Positions 50,268 through 60,536 of a stretch of DNA of 64,000 nt are shown here, piece after piece. Position 1 is the first letter of the stretch. Each line of letters starts with the position of its first letter. The notes beneath the pieces are model-generated. The model had not been told where the DNA came from. It saw only the letters and a list, made by a program, of their open reading frames with translations, and searched no databases. The stretch is from the NCBI GenBank assembly GCA_023078555.1, contig CM041196.1, forward strand, positions 7,823,985 to 7,887,984, in the 5' to 3' direction. This DNA is from Ulva prolifera. Its lineage: Eukaryota > Chlorophyta > Ulvophyceae > Ulvales > Ulvaceae. The translations under genes and the position numbers were made by a program.

Positions 50268-51606
50268 ATGCATCCTGTCTTCACATTACTCACTATGGAC
50301 CTTCGTGGCCGTGTGATTATTGTGACCGGAGCAAACCAGGGCCTAGGGCTTGGCATCAGTCATGCGCTTGTAGTTACAAAGGACAGAGGCCGGCATCGAG
50401 CCGTTTCTCGGAATCCAATCGCAAATCCACTCACTCATTCATGGCACTAGGCCGGGCACGAGCACGTACCACAGCCCTGCCAGTGATTCCAGCCAAAGAT
50501 TGAAGCATTTCCTTTGCACATACGCTTGTAGAGCGCGGATTTACCCTGTACATGGTCTGCCGAGACGAGGATCGCGGGAGGGCAGCTGTGAAGTCTTTTA
50601 AGCTGCCACAGGGAACAAAGATGTTCACTTGAAGGTTTGCAACCTGTCATCAAAGCAGGCCATCCGTGCGCTTGGAAATGATCCAGCATAAGCGTTCGTA
50701 AGTATGTGTTCCATAACGCAGGGGCGATGGTGCGAAGACTTTCCTGTATACAAAATTTTCTTTCATGTGGAAGGGCTGTGATGCAGTTTATGTGAAGGGA
50801 TGTCATAAAGGAACAAGACCACCTCACATCCGATGGAGTGTTCTTTGCTGGCTGCGTTGCGGCACTGTGCAGGTCGATGGTGAACTCGTCTCGGCAGATG
50901 GATTGGAACTGAACTTTGCTGTCAACACTCTGGCACCATTCATGCTGACCAGCCTTCTACGCAGCTGTCTAAAGCTTGGTGGACCCGGCTCAAAGGTCAT
51001 TTGGTGTTGTCGGGTGGCGCATATACTGCTCCTCTTGTGGTGAGGGGTCAGAGCATCCACCAGCTGCAATGGACGAGGCAGTACGCTATGCACATGACAA
51101 ACGAAGGCAAATTGCATTGGCGGAGCGATTTGCAAATGTACTTGCCGGGGATCGAATCTGTGCATACTCATATCTTCCAGGCGCACCTCTATGCAGTCTG
51201 GAAAGTGGTCGGATACATTGGTGCACATGCAATTTACATCGGTAGAGCTAACAACATTCTCCCAGCAAAGTCAAATCCGAAGCTCAGGCATGTTGTACAT
51301 GATGTCATCTTTTTCCTTATGTGGTCACAGCATCGAGGTTGGGTAGACGCAGCTGGACTGCATGTTGCTATGCTTGGCTTCTACAAGACGTTCAAGGGCC
51401 AACTGAGGTCTGTAGCTCAAGGATCAGATACTGCACCGTTCCTGGTAGCCTGTCCTGCGGAGCATTTAGTAAGTTGGGCATTCTTTTTTTATTGTACGCC
51501 ACAAAGCAACCACTTGTTCTGGACTGGCACTCAATATGAAAAAGTCCGTGTAGATGCTTTGTGGAATAAGGTTCGGGCTGCGGCCGAGCTTCCAGAAGCA
51601 GCATGA
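50268..51606 (+). CDS. Short-chain dehydrogenase/reductase, DHRS12-like (multi-exon)
   Basis: NAD(P)-dependent oxidoreductase of the classical SDR fold. Two in-frame ATGs, 50268 and 50295; the second gives MDLRGRVIIVTGANQGLGLG directly, with the TGxxxGxG cofactor loop. Next exon: LVERGFTLYMVCRDEDRGRA, where the Arg after strand 2 suggests NADP. Then VHLKVCNLSSKQAIRALGND, VFHNAGAMVRRLS (the NNAG-like block) and GLELNFAVNTLAPFMLTSLL. The catalytic region is split: SGGAYTAPLV supplies the Ser, and AVRYAHDKRRQIALAERFAN supplies Tyr-x3-Lys. HRGWVDAAGLHVAMLGFYKT and LRSVAQGSDTAPFLV match the C-terminal part of DHRS12. The substrate is unknown. Borders of small exons between 50450 and 51050 are approximate. 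Confidence 0.83.
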
Positions 51607-51959
51607 TCTGTCAATGTACGGAAGGCAACACATTTGCACATTGCATACATACCCAGTTCAACGCTAGCTGACATCAATTCCTCAGGTTGTACTGGCGGCA
51701 TAGGCCATATGAAAAGCCAACAGGCCTGAAAAACATTTCCTAGACTGGCCTTGCTTCTTATGCAACAATGACATGGGAGGATCTTATGCAACAATGACAT
51801 GGGAGGATAAAAGTCTACTCACATCGGCGGCATCTATACATTGGTGGCACATAAGTTTTATTTATACGCCATATTGCCGTGCATCTCGAGCCCAAGCCTC
51901 TAATAAAGGAGTTGTTCAAACGTCTGAAACACCACTGAATCTGCAGTCAAAACGAAGTC
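51607..51959. other. Short region between convergent genes, small duplication
   Basis: Contains a direct duplication of CTTATGCAACAATGACATGG at about 51757 and 51783 (26-bp period). Nothing else is seen. Confidence 0.6.
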
Positions 51960-52657
51960 TCAACAGATGAAACGGCATGGTTTCAGTTGATCATTGACCA
52001 AAGACGTACCAGAGCGCTGGGTCAAGAAACATCGATGCTCCAGGCTGGTGTTTGTGTCGCCACGCACCAGCACTGCGTGACCGCTGATAGATTCATGTTC
52101 ATCAGCTTGGGTTACTGGTACATGCGGTTGTCGGGCTTGGCTGCTGTGTGCTGTGTTCATACTACGAGGGACTGACAGCTTGACATCGCGCAAAGGGTGT
52201 TTCTGCTTTTTTGTCAGCCTGTGAACAGGCACTGCTGCTTCCTTATCTCCCCCAAGGGTCATGCATGTAAGACCCTCAAACACCTCAATATCCTCTTGAT
52301 TGGCCTGCAAAGATGCCCTGACTGGTGTCATTGTCAAAATGAGACAGTCTTTCACTTCAAGATGAACCAGAGTAGTTGCCAATGAAGGTCTGAACGTAGT
52401 TCCTGTTTCGTTGCGTGATGTTCAGATTGGGGCCGGATAGCTTGTGCCCTTGAAAATGACCTTGACAGACAGGCTGCCATACACACCTGTACGGCGTCGT
52501 GGCTGCTAAGCTTGGTTCTGCTGATCTCGATACCATTTTCATCTTTCAGCGTGGCAAAGCCTTGCGACACCGCGATGATTCCGTCTAGCCATCCCTTCTT
52601 CTTTTTAGCAGTGGATCTGGTGTAAAGCGCTGGCAAGACAATGCACGAGTCTGCCAT
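51960..52657 (-). CDS. DUF2439 (ZGRF1/Mte1 N-terminal type) domain protein, short
   Basis: The ATG at 52657 opens MADSCIVLPALYTRSTAKKK and GWLDGIIAVSQGFATLKDEN, which has the pattern of DUF2439: a short beta-rich domain that begins with 'LYTxxxxKKxKxWxDG'. The domain is found at the N-terminus of ZGRF1 and of yeast Mte1/Dbl2, partners of the Mph1/FANCM helicases in recombination control. A second exon (about 52375-51960) has VHLEVKDCLILTMTPVRASL, ending PCRFIC. No zf-GRF or helicase part is present in the window, so this is either a short form or a truncated call. Assignment rests on one motif block. Confidence 0.5.
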
Positions 52658-52813
52658 ATATACTGCAAGCAGGAGATCCGATCGTACAAAACCAAGGTTT
52701 AATGCGATCTGATAGCTCCACGTGAGAATGAACTGAGCTCGCTGAAGGTTGATAGTCACCAATGTGCCCCACTGAACGTTTCACGGTGTCACAGCAATCA
52801 CAGCCCGTGCGTG

Positions 52814-55463
52814 TTAACTAGCTTTCAAGAATCGATGAGAACCAAACGATGAAAGCCATACAAAGCCTCCGAAGACCTGTGACGTGGGTCCTGCGCCGAG
52901 AAGCACGATCGCCAATGCCGACCAAGTACAGCTCAAGGCACCAACGATCAGGATTGGCAGGCACGTCGTCGCGTCACGGCGGACATGGTGGTCAAGTTCT
53001 GTGTGGATCAGACTTGATAGAGCAGAATACGCGCGGCTACGGGTGGATGTGACCACCAGTGCGACAATGTCTGCCACAGGTTCTCACTTGCGACATTTGC
53101 CCCGGACAGCTGAAACTGCGGAGGCACATTCTGCGTGTCTGTTGCGTGCATTGCTCACATTTCTAGGTGGCATCACCCTGCACCATCTGAGGTAGCAAGT
53201 TCGGTGGACACATGTGCACATGACGATCACGGATCCATGTCATATATTTCGGCCTTAAGACCAAGCTTGCCAGAGGGACTCATCAGGTTTCTATGTGAGC
53301 CAAGCAATTGGCATCGACACCTGATAGCAAATTTCCATGCGCAAGTTGTCAAGAGTGCAGTCAGAGTTGTGTCCACCAGGACGGTGTTCAGCGGCCCGTG
53401 GTTCCCGCCGTTTCCTGGACTTCTCCATGTCAGGGGCATGTGCCATTGCAGACTGTTGCAAGCACAGAGGGCGCAAAGGGGAGAACGTGTGAGCTCAGGT
53501 CAGCACGGGCGGAGATCGTTCCGCTGCACTGCCTGTCAGAGGATCCCTGCAGGCCGACAGCATTGAAGGAGCAGGAGCCGAAGTGGTCGCCCTTCCGTGG
53601 CTGTGCAACCTCAGTCCCCTGGGCCTCGGGGGGGCACTGCGATGCTGTCGATGCCAGGCCCCTGTTCAGCCTTTCACACAGCAGCAGCCGGTCGTAATGG
53701 TCGATAGCGAGAGATGGATTTACCTTCAGGCCGCTCCAAATTTAAACACAGTTTGACTGAGCCGTTATGCATGAGTGGCAGGTTGGGAGCAATCATGTGC
53801 AGCAACTCATCCACTTCTGCCAATCTGAGGCTCCATTACCACATGCAGAAACGAAATTCTTTTTTGTAGAGGGCCACACGCAGGCGGCAAGGAAAATGTG
53901 TCGCAAGTGAGTTGCGCTTGTGAAAGATTGCTCCGTTCGCCGCTCAGGGTTTGAGGCCTGCTATCATGGCAGAGCGAAACGCAGAATTGATTTGCATGTG
54001 TGCACCTGACAGCCATAGTGGCCAGTTGTTACTGAGATGACGGATTTATTGAGGTCTGGATGTTCCCTAAGTTGTCCACCTTACGACGGCGTGGGTTCTT
54101 ATTGCTGCCATACGTACAGGGCCTTCACAGAAAGTACCGGTGGGGCGGTGAGACAGAGGCCTTCTGAGGTCTTCATGGTGCGCACCTGTTCATAATCTTA
54201 GCATTGATCCATACAGCTGTGCCTGACCACCTGAATCCCATCGTCGAAACCAGCTCTGTGCTGGGTGTCCAGCAGTCCGTCCAGCACAATTGAGAAGGAG
54301 CGACTGCAAGCGGCAAGCACAACTCTAGCAGCAGGTCACATAACAAGCCTAGTATTTTATTGCGGTGCTTGTGTCGTTTGCATCAGACTGATCTGCGTGG
54401 CACGACTTTGATTCAATCACTCGCGATCAGGTTGGGTCAGGGCTTCACCATGGCCTGCTGCAAGTCTATCTGACTAATTACAGGTCGTACATGTACACGT
54501 CTGCAATTACGCAGCGCATGGGTGAATTGCGGTGGATCGCATCATTGTTTCATGTGACAGTGTTCTGCCGGACCAGCGCACGATCAGAGAAACGCTTGGA
54601 GAATCGGTTCGCCCGAGGCGTTGAGATTGTTGACCAGGATGGCCTCATCGGCTTATCGGGATATAGAGTGCTCGTGAACTTACAGATCCTGTGGCCACGG
54701 AGGCAGTGCCTGGCCAAGCTGTCTGCGGGATGCCCGTGCGCCCGCGCAGCTTCCGCCGAACAAGATCCACGTCTAGACGTGCATTGTGAATACCACCATC
54801 ATAATGCCTGGTGATTGACGGCGCGACAACACCTGTGGCAGTTACCAAACTGAAACATTCCCCTCATGGTGCTTGCAGATGCAGATCGCTCATATGCGCC
54901 AGCCTCAGGTTCACGGAGCTCCACGGCCGATACGTGGACCCGCACGTGCATATATGTCTCCGAAGCGTACAGGCAGGAGATCTTTGTTTCCAGTTTCAAA
55001 GGCACTTCGAGGCCTGATGGAGAAATACTAACATTGATCTCAACGAGGACAGCAACACACGGCCGTGCACGGCCAACGTGCCGTTCGAATTGATGGCAAG
55101 CATGATACAAGTGCGGCATCACGTGGGCAATGTTGGTGGTTGCGGCACGACCCTTCACGGCACCAGCACATGCGAGACGCACGTGTGCGCTGTCTGCTGC
55201 AGGGATGTGGTATCCTCGGGTCGGTAGCTGCGGATCTTCCACGTCAGCACACCCGAACCCTTGTGATGATACAGTGTTGATGTCCTTTGGCTGCGATGCA
55301 CTACTGTGCGACGCCTGCGCGCGGTGCTACCTACTTCTTCGCCTTTGTCGTTCATGACCCACGCAATTTCGAGTCGAGCCGGAGTTTCATAACAAATGCA
55401 TTCGAGCTTACCCATTGTCAGATATGCGCCAAGGTACATGTCCGCATATACAGTATCTTGCAT
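52814..55463 (-). CDS. Unassigned membrane-protein-like gene (exons incomplete)
   Basis: I do not recognise this protein. The segments that look coded, in minus-strand order, start at 55463-55270 (YLGAYLTMGKLECICYETPA; LEIAWVMNDKGEEVGSTARR). Next is about 55065-54880 (VEINVSISPSGLEVPLKLET; VRVHVSAVELREPEAGAYER), which reads like a beta-sandwich. An exon of about 54838-54686 (GGIHNARLDVDLVRRKLRGR) ends at a strong GTAAGT donor. About 53690-53430 has several Cys. The last exon 53077-52814 has TCLPILIVGALSCTWSALAI and LLGAGPTSQVFGGFVWL, likely membrane spans, ending FLKAS. The picture suggests a lumenal or extracellular beta domain with a C-terminal membrane anchor. The segments may belong to more than one gene. 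Confidence 0.3.
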
Positions 55464-56095
55464 ATCGTCTCAACGGATATATATTTCGCCTCAAGTATCC
55501 AGTTGGGATCCTTCGGGCTTGGATATGATTGAGTGTATGGTCCTAAATCAACCTTGCTCTATTTAGATGTATGGACCATGCGGACTCTATCGTAGAGTCG
55601 ATATCGATGCCCCATGTTTTGCAGACAGTCCTTTCAGCATGTGCCAGTTGCAATACCCTGCAACTCAGAAAACGAGCGCATTCACAAAGGGACGGGTGTC
55701 ATCTCATCAGGTGTTGTGCAATCGACGATTGAATACCCGTGCCATGGGACAGGTGATGGCAGCCTCCAGCACATGTCTGGTGGTCTCCATGGACCACGGA
55801 CGCATGGACGAGCTGTCAACGTACGCATCGCCGTGTGCATAACCACTTAGGATAATCTCATGATTACCGCTTCAAATTTATGTATGAGCGTCCAGTCTGG
55901 CCAGACATGCGCGTGCGACTTTTCATTGCAAGCCAATATCCATGGAACCGGTGAAATCGGCAATGAACCCACGCAGGTCAGCTCACGTGTGTTGTTGACA
56001 CTCCAAGACTTCAAATGTCATACCCCAGGCTACTGTAAGCAGAAATTCATGTGCTACAACTACTAGTCGCGCGTGCGAATGGGTTGATGGTGGAA
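55464..56095. other. Region left of the complete MULE, no gene assigned
   Basis: About 630 bp with short frames on both strands. It may hold the 5' part of the unassigned minus-strand gene. It ends at the target-site duplication of the element. Confidence 0.4.
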
Positions 56096-56103
56096 CGCGT
56101 ATG
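56096..56103. repeat. Left target-site duplication, CGCGTATG
   Basis: Octamer just outside the left TIR, repeated without change at 60037-60044. Confidence 0.92.
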
Positions 56104-56214
56104 CCCCCATGTTATTTTCCCCGACGGTTGTACACCACGCCACCCTCGCCAGCTTGCAGTCTCAACAAAACTCAAAGCGAAAGCATCAGGGCCACCACAG
56201 AAACACACTAAATC
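56104..56214 (+). repeat. Left terminal inverted repeat of the complete MULE
   Basis: 111 bp from CCCCCATG to AAATC. It pairs with 59926-60036. Confidence 0.92.
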
Positions 56215-56253
56215 CATCATTTTTCAAATCAGTTGGCATTGCGTTCAGTCGAG

Positions 56254-59200
56254 ATGCGTTTAGATGCCATGGCGCTTCCAAATTCGAATGTACTGCCGGA
56301 CCTGTCCATCTCGTGGGATGTACGCGATTTGCGCCTCGAACCTCAGCCTTATGAGTCCGCAACTTATGATCAAATAGTTTGGACCCTGGATTCGCGCAGG
56401 GGTGCCGTCGCTGCTTGTCTTCGCTGTGACGATGTCAACAACACGGCTGCGAATTTTGTTCTCTCAGAGGAAAAACGGGGAGGTTGCAAGCTATATAAGG
56501 AGAAGGATCAGGCCAGTAAAAAAATTACATTGAATCAAATGTTCAATTGCAATTTCTCGGGTGCTGGGAAAAAATCAGCTAAACTGAAGCAGAGTGCGGG
56601 GCTGGTTGGCGCAAACGCTGCCAAACTGGCTACGAACTCAGGCCAGGCATCTGGCAAAAAATGTCCTACTCGAGTAGGGAAAGATGCTAGGGGCACTGGT
56701 GCCACATGTTGTGCTTGCCGGTACAGCATGCACTGTCGGGTGTTTCGCAATCATCCCAATGATCTGTATATCGTCTTGCATAATCATGGGAAGCACAGTA
56801 GTGATCCAAATGAAAAGGGCTGTGCACACCAGCCTTTGAAGGTCAGCGATGCAACAAGAGCATTCTGTGCTGCCAGAATCACAGATGGAGTACCAAATCC
56901 TTTGATACTGCAGAGTGCGATCTACATCACATGGTGTGGTTAAGCTGTCTGATGTATGGGACTGGAAAGATTCCGCATGTGCAGGCAACCTGCAACGGCT
57001 TGCAACCGAAGCCGGACTACCTTCTGCAGAGCCTCACACGTTGATGTCACAACTTGTGCAGACACCCTTCGTAAAGGACGCTACGATCGACAACACGTTC
57101 CTTGCAAATTTGCGCAGGCAGATAGCGACAGCTATGTTTAAAAAGAATCCCGAGGATGCCATTTCTGTGACCATCAGGGTAAGCCTGTCCAAAGAATAAC
57201 TCACTCGCCCACTCCAATCTTTCATCACTGAGAATTTGACTCCTTGCAGTATGGACAGGACGGCAGCTCCGAGCCAAGGATTTTTCTTGCAGAGCCGGTG
57301 ATCAACAATGAGCAGGACTGCCTCATTATCCTAGCAAATGATCAGATGATGAAATGGGCAAGGGAATTCGTTCCTGGTCGAGTCCTTGTGATGGACACCA
57401 CTTTTGGAACCAACAGATATGGGTTTTCTTTGCTCGTGATGCTTGCAGTCGATGAGCGGGGCAAAGGGCTGCCTGTCTGTTTCGCCATTATGATGCATGA
57501 GGACGCAGCAAGTTTCGAGAAGGTGCTTCAAGTTTTCAAACAAGTATTGAACGAGGGTGGAGAAGGAAGCAGCAATTTGCAGCCTGCCTCCATTCTGACG
57601 GATGATTCAGCAGCTAATCAGAAAGCTGCCAGCTCTGTCTTCCCGTATGCTGTACAAGGCTTATGTCTCTATCATGTCCGAGCAGCTTTGCAGCAGCAAT
57701 TGCAAGGCAAAACATCGGGCAGGCCGGCAGAAAGAGCAGAAGCCTATCACGCCATGGAGAAAGGACTTGTGGCCATCATGTATATGAAAGCCTGCGACAC
57801 TGAAGAGCAGACGCTTGCGCTTGCATCAAAGATGCTTGATGAATGGTGCACAAGGTAGGCGCATCCTCAAGATGTGTCACTTGTGTGAGGCGCTACTTCT
57901 AGATCAGCTCAGAGGTATTTGCAGGTGGTCTGAAACACAGCCTGGAGCCGTGCAGTACGTCAAGAAGCAATGGCAGCCAAAACTCAGTAAGTTTGCCGCT
58001 TCACTGACATCTGTAGCATGCCAAAGGCCCTGCATCCTGAAAGCACCCGAGTATGCAGGAAAGTGGGTGGTGAGTGTATGCACATTCACTTGCTTCGCCG
58101 CACAAAGGACCACTGGAGTATGTGAAGGCTTCAACTCTTCCGCCAAGAGTGTGCTAGACCGAGTCACCGGTCGAAAACATCTGTTCCGAGTGGACCAGCT
58201 CATTCTCCACCTGTTTTCGACCATCATGCCAAACTACTACAACTCCAGAGCACTACTCGCAGCTGGTGCGCATGAAGTGCCATGTGCCACAACAGGTCAA
58301 CCTGCTGCAAATGCAGTATGTCACTGTCCATGTGTGTGCAGGCTTGGTTCGCAATCATAAACGTGAGGAAGCACTGCTTGAGATAGCTACAGATGTAAAA
58401 AAGATTCTGGAGCTGCATTGCATGCAGACGACGTCGCTTGTGGAGCTGACTCATGAGCATACGAACTCAACAAGTGCTCGTGTCACTGTGCAGGGCAAGC
58501 AGTACATGCTCACTGCTTGTGATGAGGACCACAACTGCTGTAGTTGCGATGCAGGCCGCCAGCAGCTCTTCTGTGTCCACCACATGTTGGCGCTCGCTAC
58601 TATGTTTCCAGAAGTCGCTCAGAAGAACACAGATGCATTCTTGAACATGTGCGTCAAGCATGCTGGTTCTAACTTCGGAGCAATGGGACACTGTCACCTT
58701 GGCAAGGGTGGAATCGCACCACTTGTGCGAGCGCTGAGTATGATGCAAACGCCACAGGCTGGTGAAAAGGCAAAAGATTGTGAAGTGCTTACGTGTGCAC
58801 CGTCCCAAAGAACGCCTTGCAAAGCAGCTGCAGGATCAGGAACTGCTGCTTGCGACACTGAAGGCATTGCTGTCAGTAGCGCTGCAGTGATCACTGAAAA
58901 GCGAACGCCTTCTAAGATCGAGCAAGACAGGAGAGGTTCAGAGCTGATGGCTGGTGCACAGGAGATTATTGAACAGTTCAGTGATCGTGACCTCCCTGCG
59001 CACCTCCGCAGGAGGATTTACGGCAGCTTCACAACAGTTTTGGCCGAGCTCAAGCAAGCCCTTCATCACTCGCGGAGGTCTAGTGTGGTAGCTACAGGCC
59101 ACATTGCTGCACGAGAAGGCCACTGTGTGCAGAGTTACGTTCCACAGGTGACAAGGCATAAAACTGCTTTGCAGAGAAGAGATGACTGTGCTGGAAAGCG

Positions 59201-59537
59201 CAGCAGACCACAAACATCATCGAATGCAGTCGAGGCTAACCATTGTGTTCGACCTACTTCGGGTGCCAAGTTTGTCAAGACCAGCAGGAAGATCAAAGCA
59301 GACACAAAGAAGACAGCTAGTACATTCGATGAGCGTTCAGCAAAGTGGGTGGATAAAGTTTTGGAGAAGGAGAACGCAGCTGCAGTGCGCGAGGCCCCGT
59401 TGAGCTGTGCAAGGCCACCTCTTCAGCCCATCATAGCCGACGATGCTGCCGATACAATCGAATCTCAGGGCGTCGAGATGGACGACATGGTGTATTTACT
59501 GACAAATGGGATACAGAATTTTATGTCCAGTATTTAG
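56254..59537 (+). CDS. MULE transposase, five exons, 998 residues
   Basis: Predicted exons are 56254-56914, 56985-57178, 57250-57854, 57925-58265 and 58342-59537. All four introns (70, 71, 70 and 76 bp) are GT...AG, phases agree, and the total is 2,997 nt, that is 999 codons with the stop. N-terminal region: Cys/His-rich (CCACRYSMHCRVF; HPNDLYIVLHNHGKHSSD), probably DNA-binding. Exon 3: the MULE RNase-H-like core, VLVMDTTFGTNRYGFSLLVM (first Asp) and ASILTDDSAANQKAASS (second Asp) with GLCLYHVRAAL. Exon 4: TTGVCEGFNSSAKSVLDR, which supplies the likely catalytic Glu. Exon 5: a SWIM zinc finger, C-x-C-x8-C-x-H (CSCDAGRQQLFCVH), then a basic linker and a short C-terminal tail EMDDMVYLLTNG. All parts needed for transposition seem present. 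A start at the later ATG (56269) is possible. Confidence 0.92.
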
Positions 59538-59925
59538 AAGTGTTAAAGAGTGTAAGTGCTGTGGGCTGGCCATCGTCTGTAGCAATGTTCAGCACACCTT
59601 ACAAATGCCATTTGTCCCGCTACGATTGATGCACCAGTGCTATCGTCTATTGGCGTTGACAGGACAAGCTTTCAACAAATTGAGTATCTGACGTGAACTT
59701 GTGGCAGGTCGAGGCACCCGACCCAACAGGTCGAGTTGTGTGGGCCCCAGATACATCACGAAAAGCTCAGATATGTGTTAAAACGTAGCTGTGCAAAGTT
59801 ACGACGGAGTTTCGAGGAGTGCTGTCCATAAACGGTCGTCCAATGCCACATCTGCATTGAGTCGCAGCCACCGAGTCGCAATCACGCCGCGAAGGCCACG
59901 ATGTCCTAACTGATAACCAACAATC

Positions 59926-60036
59926 GATTTAGTGTGTCTCTGTGGTGGCCCTGATGCTTTCGCTTTGAGTTTTGTTGAGACTGCAAGCTAGCGAGGGTGG
60001 CGTGGTGTATAACCGTCGGGGAAAATAACACGGGGG
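59926..60036 (-). repeat. Right terminal inverted repeat of the complete MULE
   Basis: Reverse complement of 56104-56214 with four substitutions. It ends AAAATAACACGGGGG directly before the duplication. Confidence 0.92.
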
Positions 60037-60044
60037 CGCGTATG
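60037..60044. repeat. Right target-site duplication, CGCGTATG
   Basis: Exact copy of 56096-56103. Confidence 0.92.
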
Positions 60045-60536
60045 CGTGAGCTCGACTGAGTCGTAAGGCGCCAGCCATATAAGATTCTTCCAGACACGCA
60101 AAGCCGTAAGGGTAAGTGTCACGTGATGGGGGATTATCATGGCAGGATACCACGAAGTCCCGCTTGGGAACACACACTTGCTCTCAAGATTCTTTTAGAT
60201 ATGTCGCTGCCCAACGCTCCCCGGTTAACGCGGTTTGTGGCACTGGCACTGGAGTCGAAGCGAAGACAACGTATAGCTGCCTGCATCGAGCACTGCTAGT
60301 TAGCCTAGGTCGTCGGGCTGCACAGCCAACAGCATTAGGTCCAACCCCGCCAGTCAGCTGCATCAGTATATTTTTTACGATCAACCCAAACTCCATCATG
60401 CAACGCCAAAGCTACCGAATGCACGTGTTCCAGTAGATGCGCATCGCCGATCTTCGACACTTTCGTGATTCTTGTAGCCGGCATATTTCTATGATGATTA
60501 TCGGTTAAATTTATCTGGTATAGCTTAGCGACCGCA
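60045..60536. other. Intergenic region right of the MULE
   Basis: About 490 bp without a convincing gene. It probably holds the promoter of the next gene, with the MULE inserted some 500 bp upstream of its start codon. Confidence 0.45.

Larger units (their letters stand above)
56104..60036 (+). mobile_element. Complete Mutator-like (MULE) DNA transposon, 3,933 bp
   Basis: Cut-and-paste transposon with 111-bp terminal inverted repeats at 56104-56214 and 59926-60036 (four mismatches, no gaps by my reading) and a perfect 8-bp target-site duplication CGCGTATG. It carries a single plus-strand transposase gene whose exons join into an unbroken frame. The high TIR identity, intact duplication and open frame point to a recent insertion and a potentially active, autonomous copy. 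The left TIR starts CCCCCATGTTATTTTCCCC. The TIRs share the core GCCACCCTCGC(C/T)AGCTTG with the small element at 14.1-15.8 kb. Confidence 0.93.

Noticed and set aside
56074..60160. Coding gene interrupted by the complete MULE
   Set aside because: Joining the sequence across the duplication on the minus strand gives a frame that stops within about 20 codons, and the plus strand gives no domain. The insertion seems intergenic.
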